The notes: generated by a model from the letters alone, not told the origin. A stretch of DNA of 5,795 nucleotides from Polynucleobacter meluiroseus (GCA_945867755.1 CAMBJN010000095.1:1-5795); one strand, 5' to 3'. Positions 1 to 4,898 are shown, counted from the stretch's first letter. Numbers and translations: made by a program.

Positions 1-899
1 GCTGCCAACTGACTATACGCTTCAGCCGCAGTAAAGCGAAGACCGTGCTCAGAAATCCATTCTTCAATCTTGGAAGCCAAGGTAGAGATTGTCTCTAAGA
101 ACTCACCATCTTGATGGGGCGTAACACTCTCTTGACCCTGTGCCGTTGAGATTTGTTTTGATAGTTCTGATAACTCTGCTTCGGCATTGCGCAAAGGGCC
201 TGATAAACTTTTTGCCACTGGAAATGCTAGCATTGAAGCCATGCGATAGATTTCTACTTCGGTGATGCGACGTGCGACTCGACCAGCTTGACGTGAACCC
301 ATGCCAGCATGTGGCACCAAATAAGAAATGTAGCCATCTTGATTGATTTGTAAGTCTGTCCACATTTGGGCTTTTTGATTGGTGAGGATCGTGCTGCCAA
401 TCAAGGTGTTTCCTGAGAATAAAGAAGAAACCTCATCGGCCTCTTTAAAAAGGCCGCGATCTTCAAAAGCAATGTCAATCGCAGAAATTCGAAGACCTCC
501 AGCCTCATGCATTGGCTTGATACTTAATTTGCTCAATAACTCATTCACCTCATTCTCAAGAGCAGGGCGCGTCTTGATGGGGGCTTCAGCGATCAAATCT
601 TTTTGTTGAGCAATGGCTGAGATGGATGAGAACTCACCATGGAGTTCCCATTTGATAATGACGCGTTGTGGTGCTGGTCTTAATTCAATGATGCGAAACG
701 TTTGTCCATGATTAGGGTCGATGGGCTGTTTCGTTTGTTCGCTGATGGCGTTGATCCAGTCAAGCTGTTGTTGACGATCAGTGCCCTTGAGTAAGAATGC
801 CTGGTTTAGGATGCGATCTCTTGGCCATAGAGCAACAGGTGGTCTTGCGTGAACCTCTTCATGAAGAACGGTTCTTAGTGGGTGATCGTATGGGCGCAT
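1..899 (-). CDS. DUF3422 family protein (C-terminus beyond window)
   Basis: The minus-strand frame is open from ATG at 899 to the window edge, giving 299 residues and part of a codon. The N-terminus (HPLRTVLHEEVHARPPVAL, residues 6-24) matches the opening that is typical of DUF3422. Further family-like segments are IIKWELHGEFSS (81-92) and the block MWTDLQINQDGYISYLV to GSRQAGRVARRITEVEIYRM (179-220). Residues 236-252 and 266-284 look helical and may form coiled coil. From memory the family runs to a little over 400 residues and has hydrophobic helices near its C-terminus, so roughly the last third, including any membrane part, lies outside the window. An in-frame TAA eight codons upstream leaves 899 as the only ATG; a weak AGAG lies 7 bases before it. 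The biochemical function of the family is unknown to me. The family call is strong; a role cannot be given. Confidence 0.85.
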   Translation of the reverse strand, partial: MRPYDHPLRTVLHEEVHARPPVALWPRDRILNQAFLLKGTDRQQQLDWINAISEQTKQPIDPNHGQTFRIIELRPAPQRVIIKWELHGEFSSISAIAQQKDLIAEAPIKTRPALENEVNELLSKLSIKPMHEAGGLRISAIDIAFEDRGLFKEADEVSSLFSGNTLIGSTILTNQKAQMWTDLQINQDGYISYLVPHAGMGSRQAGRVARRITEVEIYRMASMLAFPVAKSLSGPLRNAEAELSELSKQISTAQGQESVTPHQDGEFLETISTLASKIEEWISEHGLRFTAAEAYSQLA

Positions 900-1000
900 G
901 CCAGAGCTCTTTGAGATTAATTAGATGGAGTAATACTATCACTCAGCCATTAGTTATATTCTTTTAATAACTATCACAGAGGTTAATCTTAAAAAACTAA

Positions 1001-1453
1001 TCAATGACTGGCAGATCTTCCCGCTGCTTTAGCATTGGCTTTTAATCCGCCTTTGGTTTTCCATTCTTCGAAGCCACCCTGAAGAATGCGCAAGTTATCG
1101 TAACCAGCCATTCGAAGAGCAAAACCAGCCTGCGCAGATAAGCTGCCTGTATTGCAATAAATTAGAACAGGTTTGTTCTTTGGAATTTCTTGACGCTTGT
1201 TAAGCACTTGACGCCATTCAATGTTCACTGCTCCTGGAATGTGACTTTTATCAAATTGAGCCTTATCTCTCGCATCAATGATGAACATTTTTTTATATTC
1301 TTCTTCAGGGATTTGCTCAGCAAAAATAACGCCACCGCCGTAATCAACAAAATCCAGATAGCCAGCCATTTCATCAATCACGATGGCTTTGTTGTCAGCC
1401 AATGCATAGGAGGTGTTGAAAGCTAATAGTAGGGCTAATAAATATTTACTCAT
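1001..1453 (-). CDS. Exported single-domain rhodanese (sulfurtransferase-like)
   Basis: This 150-residue protein starts with a probable signal peptide: MSK, a hydrophobic run LLALLLAFNTS, then ALA before D20. The mature part should therefore be periplasmic. The rhodanese fold is visible in FIIDARDKAQFDKSHIPGAVNIEW (57-80), in the active-site loop beginning at C100 (YCNTGSLS) and in the closing ILQGGFEEW (123-131). In this family the loop cysteine carries a persulfide and transfers sulfur to a thiophilic acceptor; the substrate here is unknown. Residues 30-50, between the signal peptide and the core, are longer than in minimal rhodaneses such as GlpE or PspE. The C-terminus (KANAKAAGRSASH) is probably disordered. 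The ATG at 1453 has no clear Shine-Dalgarno sequence (upstream GACGATTTAAATC), but the signal peptide supports it. The gene lies 127 bases downstream of the cytochrome c gene on the same strand, with a terminator between them, so it is probably transcribed mainly on its own. Confidence 0.85.
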   Translation of the reverse strand: MSKYLLALLLAFNTSYALADNKAIVIDEMAGYLDFVDYGGGVIFAEQIPEEEYKKMFIIDARDKAQFDKSHIPGAVNIEWRQVLNKRQEIPKNKPVLIYCNTGSLSAQAGFALRMAGYDNLRILQGGFEEWKTKGGLKANAKAAGRSASH

Positions 1454-1533
1454 GATTTAAATCGTCAGAATGTAATTTGATGAATGAAGCGAAAGATTTT
1501 TGTCTAGGTTGCTCAATGCTAAAACTAGAATAA

Positions 1534-1563
1534 AAAAATGGCTGGTATGAACCAGCCATTTTT
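1534..1563 (-). terminator. Rho-independent terminator of the cytochrome c gene
   Basis: A perfect 13-bp stem pairs 1534-1546 with 1551-1563 around the 4-base loop ATGA. Its core is TGGCTGGT/ACCAGCCA, extended by A:T pairs. Read on the minus strand, the hairpin starts 17 bases after the cytochrome c stop codon and ends in a run of T, as an intrinsic terminator should. The A:T flanks make it symmetric, so it could also stop plus-strand transcription, but no plus-strand gene precedes it. It separates the cytochrome from the downstream rhodanese gene. Confidence 0.88.
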
Positions 1564-1580
1564 GAAGATGGTGCTAAAAA

Positions 1581-1889
1581 TTACTTAGCGCCGTCCAAAA
1601 TCCACTTAGTCACTGTTTTGGCATCAGCTTCGCTGATTGCAGCGTTTCCTGGCATTGGGATTGGACCCCAAACACCTGAACCACCGGCCTTAACTTTCTT
1701 AGCCAATTTGTCAACAGCATCAGCTTGACCTTTGTATTTTGCAGCGATGTCCTTGTAAGAAGGGCCAACTACTTTTTTGTCTACAGCGTGGCAACCCATA
1801 CAGGCGTTTTTGCTGGCGATTTCTTTTGAAGCAAATGCTGGTGCAGATATCATCAATGCAGATGCTACTAATGCGCTAATCAATTTCAT
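1581..1889 (-). CDS. Periplasmic monohaem cytochrome c (c551/c552 type)
   Basis: This 102-residue protein is a class I cytochrome c and a small periplasmic electron carrier. A signal peptide (MKLISALVASALMISAPAFA, cleavage near 20/21) is followed by the haem motif CMGCH at 30-34, with H34 as proximal ligand. The family signature VVGPSYKDIAAKYKG is at 40-54. The segment GGSGVWGPIPMPGN (69-82) supplies M79 as the distal ligand, and the terminal helix ends in VTKWILDG. Length and motif spacing match the Pseudomonas c551/betaproteobacterial c552 group, which shuttles electrons from the bc1 complex to terminal oxidases or to denitrification or peroxidase enzymes; the partner here is unknown. The frame is open to an upstream ATG at 1952, but 1889 is the better start. 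It gives a clean signal peptide, has GGAGAG 5 bases upstream, and the 1952 codon falls inside a predicted promoter. Holocytochrome maturation would need a Ccm system, which is not in this window. Confidence 0.93.
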   Translation of the reverse strand: MKLISALVASALMISAPAFASKEIASKNACMGCHAVDKKVVGPSYKDIAAKYKGQADAVDKLAKKVKAGGSGVWGPIPMPGNAAISEADAKTVTKWILDGAK

Positions 1890-1931
1890 GTGTTCTCTCC
1901 AATTGGTTACAAAACAACCCCATCCATGAGA

Positions 1932-1960
1932 AGTATAGAAAGCCTGCTTCAAATAGTTAA
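1932..1960 (-). promoter_or_regulatory. Sigma70-type promoter for the cytochrome c gene
   Basis: On the minus strand, TTAACT (1955-1960) and TATACT (1932-1937) are separated by exactly 17 bases. They match the -35 consensus at 4 of 6 positions and the -10 consensus at 5 of 6. Transcription would start near 1925, leaving a leader of about 36 bases that contains GGAGAG before the ATG at 1889. This excludes the upstream in-frame ATG at 1952, which would not be in the mRNA from this promoter. Confidence 0.5.
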
Positions 1961-1963
1961 GGG

Positions 1964-1975
1964 GGTATTAACACC
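1964..1975. promoter_or_regulatory. Imperfect palindrome next to the cytochrome c -35 box
   Basis: GGTATTAACACC is a 12-base near-palindrome: 10 of 12 positions are symmetric, around a central TTAA. It lies 3 bases upstream of the predicted -35 hexamer, centred about 44 bases before the predicted start of transcription. That is a usual place for an activator or operator site. I do not recognise the regulator, and short palindromes arise easily in AT-rich DNA. Confidence 0.2.
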
Positions 1976-2013
1976 TAGTAGTTAGCAAACTTTACTAAGT
2001 AATCATCACCTAG
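1972..2013. repeat. CACCTAG direct repeats flanking an 11-base palindrome
   Basis: CACCTAG occurs at 1972-1978 and 2007-2013, 35 bases apart, and both copies continue into a GTT-rich stretch. The perfect palindrome TTACT-A-AGTAA lies between them at 1992-2002. The block sits upstream of the proximal cytochrome c promoter and would be inside the leader of a transcript from the distal FNR-type promoter. Function is unknown; coincidence is possible. Confidence 0.25.
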
Positions 2014-2032
2014 GTTGTTATTTTAGCTAAAG

Positions 2033-2038
2033 ATTTTA
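2033..2038 (-). promoter_or_regulatory. Candidate -10 box of a distal FNR-dependent promoter
   Basis: Read on the minus strand, 2033-2038 is TAAAAT, matching 5 of 6 positions of the -10 consensus. It lies 21 bases downstream of the FNR box at 2060-2073. Transcription would begin near 2026, so the box would be centred near -40.5, close to the -41.5 typical of class II FNR activation. The transcript would reach the cytochrome c gene with a leader of roughly 137 bases. There is no good -35 hexamer, as expected where the activator takes that place. In AT-rich DNA a TAAAAT alone means little; the spacing is the evidence. Confidence 0.35.
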
Positions 2039-2059
2039 CTTTTCGCATAATTAATTAAA

Positions 2060-2073
2060 TTGAGATTTATCAA
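2060..2073. promoter_or_regulatory. FNR/Anr-type binding site
   Basis: TTGAG-ATTT-ATCAA matches the FNR consensus TTGAT-N4-ATCAA at 9 of 10 specified positions. It lies in the intergenic region between the divergent cytochrome c and DUF423 genes, 1.3 kb from a gene for an FNR-like protein whose recognition helix fits this sequence. Read towards the cytochrome it sits at class II distance from a TAAAAT box. Towards the DUF423 gene I found no matching -10 box at the corresponding distance. Confidence 0.5.
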
Positions 2074-2185
2074 GATTATTTAGACCTATTTGTGGGCATT
2101 GATCATCACATGATTTAAGTCATTCCTGAGCAGGGTAAGACCAGTATGATGACAACCATTAATCGATGATTTTCAGGAAAGCAGA

Positions 2186-2578
2186 ATGAATATGAACCAT
2201 GCACCAAGAGTCTTTTTAGCTTTTGTGGGTCTTTTTGGAGCTACCGGGGTCGCTGCAGGAGCTTATGGTGCACATGCTTTATCCCAACAATTGAGCCCTT
2301 ATTTATTGAATGTATTCCAAACTGCTGTTTTATATCAATTAATTCATGCAGTGGCACTCTTGGGCATTGTGGCTTTATTGAGCCAATCGATTGCTTCAAA
2401 GGCATTGATGATTTCAGCCAGCCTAATGGTAGTTGGAACTATCTTGTTTTCTGGCAGCTTGTATTTATTGACGCTCAGCTCCTTGAGGGTTGGACTGATC
2501 ACTCCTTTGGGAGGTTTTTTGCTGATTTCAGCCTGGGTTACTTTGCTGTTTGCTGCAGTCACTTACAAGAAAAAATAA
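2186..2578 (+). CDS. DUF423 family inner-membrane protein (YgdD-like)
   Basis: This 130-residue, strongly hydrophobic protein has four probable membrane helices, at about 9-29, 45-66, 73-97 and 104-126. Family motifs are GAYGAHAL (25-32), F-QTAVLYQLIHAVALL (44-59), ILFSGSLYLL (86-95) and ITPLGGFLLISAW (105-117), in the order seen in DUF423 proteins such as E. coli YgdD. The length is typical and the positive C-terminal tail YKKK favours a cytoplasmic end. The function of the family is not established to my knowledge. The ATG at 2186 is chosen over the one at 2192 because AGGA at 2175-2178 lies 7 bases from the first and 13 from the second. The gene stands alone: the cytochrome diverges from it, and the next gene starts 123 bases downstream after an AT-rich gap with no strong terminator. 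A hairpin at 2607-2624 (GGTTAG/CTAATC, one G:T pair) has no T-run. Confidence 0.88.
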   Translation: MNMNHAPRVFLAFVGLFGATGVAAGAYGAHALSQQLSPYLLNVFQTAVLYQLIHAVALLGIVALLSQSIASKALMISASLMVVGTILFSGSLYLLTLSSLRVGLITPLGGFLLISAWVTLLFAAVTYKKK

Positions 2579-2650
2579 AGTAATTAAATCCGCTTATGAA
2601 ACTGTGGGTTAGATCAAGCTAATCACCTAAAAATTGAAGGGAAATTTATA

Positions 2651-2665
2651 TTTTTTTTTGGGGGG
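2651..2665 (+). repeat. Homopolymer tract T9-G6 upstream of the Rrf2 gene
   Basis: Nine T (2651-2659) are followed directly by six G (2660-2665), ending 36 bases before the start codon at 2702. Such runs are prone to slippage in replication and to sequencing error. If TATGCT at 2685-2690 is the -10 box, the G run covers where a -35 box would lie, so its length could affect promoter spacing. I see no good -35 hexamer. Confidence 0.6.
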
Positions 2666-2684
2666 TTTATTTAAATCAGTAATT

Positions 2685-2690
2685 TATGCT
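2685..2690 (+). promoter_or_regulatory. Possible -10 box giving a near-leaderless Rrf2 transcript
   Basis: TATGCT matches the -10 consensus at 4 of 6 positions. Transcription would begin at about 2697, only 4-5 bases before the ATG at 2702. That would fit the lack of any Shine-Dalgarno sequence ahead of this start (upstream GATTAGAACT). No matching -35 box is visible, so this is weak. Confidence 0.25.
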
Positions 2691-2701
2691 AGATTAGAAC
2701 T

Positions 2702-3277
2702 ATGAGAGTTGCTACCAAAGGTCGTTACGCCGTTATTGCCATGGTTGATTTAGCGAATCATTTCGCGAGTGATCAGCCCAGCCAAACTTTGGCTTCGATT
2801 AGCTCAAGACAAAATGTTTCTTTGAGCTATTTAGAGCAATTGTTTGCCAAGTTGCGCCAAGCGGGCTTAGTTGACAGCATGAGAGGCCCGGGCGGTGGAT
2901 ACACGCTTGCCAGAACTCCTAATGAAATTTCCGTTGGTCAAATCATCATGGCTGTGGACGGCATCATGCCAGAGCAGCAAGATCAGCAATTGGCTTGCCA
3001 TGCTCTGTGGGATACCTTGCATCAAGAGATGTTGGGTTACATGAACTCTGTAACTTTATTATCGTTACTAGATCCTGAGACAGCCAAGAAAATTGCTGCT
3101 GGTGTTAAGTCTGGCAAAAAGCAATTTGAGCAAACGACGAGCATTCAGCCCAAGAAAAAAACAAGTAAAACAATTCAGGGCTCAGCAAAACCTCTTTCTA
3201 AAGTTAAAAAGACTCCAGTGGTGAGTTCCGTTTTTAACTGGGGTCAGTATTTATTGAAGCAAAAGAAAGCCATATAA
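2702..3277 (+). CDS. Rrf2/IscR-like transcriptional regulator, cluster cysteines missing
   Basis: This 191-residue DNA-binding regulator opens with MRVATKGRYAVIAMVDLANH, the usual Rrf2 start, which fixes the ATG at 2702 although no Shine-Dalgarno sequence precedes it. A winged helix-turn-helix spans about 28-70: LASISSRQNVSLSYLEQLFAKL, then the wing MRGPGGGYTLAR (60-71). VGQIIMAVDG (78-87) and HALWDTLHQEMLGYMNSVTLLSLL (100-123) form the dimerisation helix region of IscR. In IscR three cysteines between these segments hold a [2Fe-2S] cluster; here that loop is shortened to MPEQQDQQLAC and C99 is the only cysteine in the protein. A Lys-rich tail (about 136-191, ending in FNWGQYLLKQKKAI) goes beyond the usual length of about 160. 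No isc or suf genes adjoin. It may act without a cluster, as IscR does at type 2 sites, or sense something else; targets are unknown. Confidence 0.88.
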   Translation: MRVATKGRYAVIAMVDLANHFASDQPSQTLASISSRQNVSLSYLEQLFAKLRQAGLVDSMRGPGGGYTLARTPNEISVGQIIMAVDGIMPEQQDQQLACHALWDTLHQEMLGYMNSVTLLSLLDPETAKKIAAGVKSGKKQFEQTTSIQPKKKTSKTIQGSAKPLSKVKKTPVVSSVFNWGQYLLKQKKAI

Positions 3278-3294
3278 TTTTTCAGACCCCACTG

Positions 3295-3317
3295 AGCTGC
3301 CATCAGCAAGCTTTTTT
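3295..3317 (+). terminator. Probable terminator after the Rrf2 gene
   Basis: AGCTGC (3295-3300) can pair with GC-A-AGCT (3306-3312) around the loop CATCA, with one bulged A at 3308. A run of T follows directly (to 3317). The hairpin begins 17 bases after the Rrf2 stop codon. It is short for an intrinsic terminator, but the T-run and position fit. It would leave the FNR-like gene to its own promoter within about 40 bases; I found no convincing one. Confidence 0.45.
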
Positions 3318-3356
3318 AATTCTGTGTAACATCAGCAAAGATTACCCCAAGGTGTT

Positions 3357-4073
3357 ATGAGAGATATCGAAGTCAAAATTGCGTGGCAAGGTCAAAGTAA
3401 TTGTCAGTCATGTTCTATCAGAAGTTCAGTGCTTTTTTCTGAGCTGAATGAAGAAGATTTCTCGAAAATTCATGCGCCAATCGACGACCTTCATTTTGAG
3501 TCCGGTGCGACAATTTATGCCCAAGGAGAGCATGGGAAAAACCTTTTCACCTTGCGCGAGGGCTTCGTTAAGTTATTGCACTTAAATGAAGATGGCACAG
3601 AGCGCATTGTGCGCTTGATCAAGCAAGGCGATTTGTTTGGTATGGAAGCGCTCTTGGGGTCTGCCCATGAAAGTTCTGCGATTGCCCTAGGTCGCGTTCA
3701 TATGTGCCGCTTGCCTGCGTCAATGATTGTGACTCTGGGCGAAGAGTCTCCTCGTTTACATCGTCAAATGATGAAAAAATGGGGTGAAGCACTTTCTCAA
3801 TCAGAGACCTGGTTCTCTCAAATGAACACTGGTCGCGCTGATTTACGGATTGCTAGATTTCTTTTGGCTCTGGCTAAAGAGCATGAGGGCATGGTCAAAG
3901 CTCCATTGTTCAAGCGTGAAGACATGGGTTTGATGATGGATATCAAGCTTGAAACTGTGAGTCGTTCCTTGGCCAGCTTGAGTGAAATGAACATGGTGAC
4001 TGATGTGGGTCGATCATTTGTCTCAATTCCAGACTTGGAGAAACTCAAAAAGTTTTGCCAACAAGGGTCGTAA
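3357..4073 (+). CDS. FNR/CRP-family transcriptional regulator with incomplete cysteine set
   Basis: This 238-residue regulator has the FNR layout: an N-terminal cysteine segment, a cyclic-nucleotide-type sensor barrel (about 25-125), a long dimer helix (about 127-157) and a C-terminal winged helix. NCQSCSIR (15-22) aligns with CQDCSIS of E. coli FNR, giving C16 and C19. The position of FNR Cys29 is V25, while VHMC117RLP aligns with FNR Cys122. C234 near the C-terminus is the only other cysteine. A standard four-cysteine [4Fe-4S] oxygen switch is therefore not evident. The recognition helix LETVSR (198-203) keeps E199, S202 and R203, equivalent to FNR Glu209, Ser212 and Arg213, which read TTGAT half-sites; the box at 2060-2073 is a candidate target. 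Barrel motifs GDLFGMEALLG (91-101) and SGATIYAQGEHGKNLF (49-64) are clear. The ATG at 3357 has AAGG 4 bases upstream. The gene ends 12 bases from the convergent crotonase gene. Confidence 0.9.
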   Translation: MRDIEVKIAWQGQSNCQSCSIRSSVLFSELNEEDFSKIHAPIDDLHFESGATIYAQGEHGKNLFTLREGFVKLLHLNEDGTERIVRLIKQGDLFGMEALLGSAHESSAIALGRVHMCRLPASMIVTLGEESPRLHRQMMKKWGEALSQSETWFSQMNTGRADLRIARFLLALAKEHEGMVKAPLFKREDMGLMMDIKLETVSRSLASLSEMNMVTDVGRSFVSIPDLEKLKKFCQQGS

Positions 4074-4097
4074 ATTTCTAGTTACTCAAGACCCTTG
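4062..4097. terminator. Inverted repeat spanning both stop codons at a convergent junction
   Basis: CAAGGGTC (4062-4069) is the exact reverse complement of GACCCTTG (4090-4097). Inside it, GTAA (4070-4073) can pair with TTAC (4082-4085). The structure covers the stop codons of the FNR-like gene (4071-4073) and the crotonase gene (4086-4088), so a hairpin would form at the 3' end of either mRNA. There is no immediate T-run in the plus direction. In the minus direction a T-rich stretch (CAAAACTTTTTG) follows a few bases later. A bidirectional terminator or an mRNA end-protecting hairpin is plausible. Confidence 0.45.
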
Positions 4098-4892
4098 CCA
4101 TCGAGGCGGTCTTTTTTCACCAAACGCTTGAACACCTTCCTTAAAGTCAGAGCTGCCATAGCAGGCTTTGATCAAATCATCGCAGTCAGGTAATTCGTTT
4201 TGATGTATTCGGCTGATCGTCAACTTAGATGATCGAATTGTCAGAGGTGCCAAATTCATAACCTTCTCAGCCATTGCTCTAGCAATTGATTCAAGTTCTG
4301 CGCTATCTGCCACAGTGTGCACATAGCCAGAAGAGAGTAATTCATCCGCATTGATCAGCTCTGCCAATAGCAACATTCTTTTGAGCGTTGGAATACCCAA
4401 GTGAGCCATTAGTCTTGCAATATTAGTCGGCGATAAACAATTACCCACTGTCTTTGCAATTGGGGCACCAAAGCGTGCACTTGGATTGGCAATCCTAAAA
4501 TCACAAGCAGTTGCAATTGCTAAACCACCACCAACGGCCAAGCCATCAACGATGGCAATGGTTGGCATGGGTAGTTGCTCTAATGCATCGATATGAAGAT
4601 CAATCAATGCTTCGTAGTCAATGCCGTCTTGCCCGTCCTGAAATGATTTAAATTGTTCAATATCAGTGCCTGATACAAAGGACTGACCGCCAACGCCGCG
4701 CAAGATGACGGCTTTGATGGTTTTATCGGTGTAAAGTTTTTCGCAAATAGCTTTTAGGTCGCTGTACATCGACCATGTCATGGCATTTCTGGCAGAAGGG
4801 CGATCAAAAGAAACCCACGCAAGCGCACCATCAATTTTTAGATGAACTTTTCCTGAAGTGTCTGCGGGATTTATTTTATTTTGATCGCTCAT
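4086..4892 (-). CDS. Crotonase-fold protein annotated as enoyl-CoA hydratase/isomerase, hydratase glutamates absent
   Basis: This 268-residue protein has the length and motifs of the crotonase superfamily, which acts on acyl-CoA thioesters in the cytoplasm. VSFDRPSARNAMTW (27-40) is the usual N-terminal motif. SFVSGTDIEQF (71-81) and GLAVGGGLAIATACDFRIA (117-135) supply the two backbone amides of the oxyanion hole (G122 is one). The rat mitochondrial hydratase uses Glu144 and Glu164; the aligned positions here are A125 (GGGLA) and I145 (GAPI). Simple hydration of enoyl-CoA is therefore unlikely by the standard mechanism. Isomerase, decarboxylase, thioesterase or another CoA-ester reaction is possible, and the substrate is unknown. 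The segment GAPIAKTVGNCLSPTNIARL (142-161) resembles a crotonase subgroup I recall from Burkholderiales. GGAG 9 bases before the ATG at 4892 lies inside the end of the CoA-transferase gene, only 6 bases separate the two, and they are almost certainly one operon. Confidence 0.88.
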   Translation of the reverse strand: MSDQNKINPADTSGKVHLKIDGALAWVSFDRPSARNAMTWSMYSDLKAICEKLYTDKTIKAVILRGVGGQSFVSGTDIEQFKSFQDGQDGIDYEALIDLHIDALEQLPMPTIAIVDGLAVGGGLAIATACDFRIANPSARFGAPIAKTVGNCLSPTNIARLMAHLGIPTLKRMLLLAELINADELLSSGYVHTVADSAELESIARAMAEKVMNLAPLTIRSSKLTISRIHQNELPDCDDLIKACYGSSDFKEGVQAFGEKRPPRWQGS

Positions 4893-4898
4893 GAATCA

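Noticed and set aside
103..609. Two medium-length frames, 103-363 on the minus strand and 379-609 on the plus strand.
   Set aside because: Both lie inside the DUF3422 coding frame, have unnatural composition and resemble no family; they are shadows.
951..973. Hairpin TAGTTAT/ATAACTA between the rhodanese and DUF3422 genes, considered as a terminator.
   Set aside because: It is 7 bp, all but one pair A:T, with no T-run in the transcribed direction. The same 97-base gap holds a possible -10 (TATAAC on the minus strand, 953-958) but no -35, so neither is called.
1190..1426. Plus-strand frame opposite the rhodanese gene.
   Set aside because: Antisense to a well-supported gene, with no ribosome-binding site and no recognisable protein features.
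2102..2114. Small palindrome ATCAT-CAC-ATGAT upstream of the DUF423 gene.
   Set aside because: Short, matches no known operator and is not near a recognisable promoter; probably chance.
2344..2562. Minus-strand frame opposite the DUF423 gene, and a similar one at 3818-4048 opposite the FNR-like gene.
   Set aside because: The plus-strand proteins carry family motifs; the antisense frames do not.
2604..2617. Second FNR-like site upstream of the Rrf2 gene (GTGGG-TTAG-ATCAA).
   Set aside because: Only 7 of 10 consensus positions match; one half-site is poor.
2671..2701. Possible IscR-type self-regulatory site just before the Rrf2 gene.
   Set aside because: The sequence is AT-rich with only scattered symmetry and does not fit the type 1 or type 2 IscR motifs as I know them.
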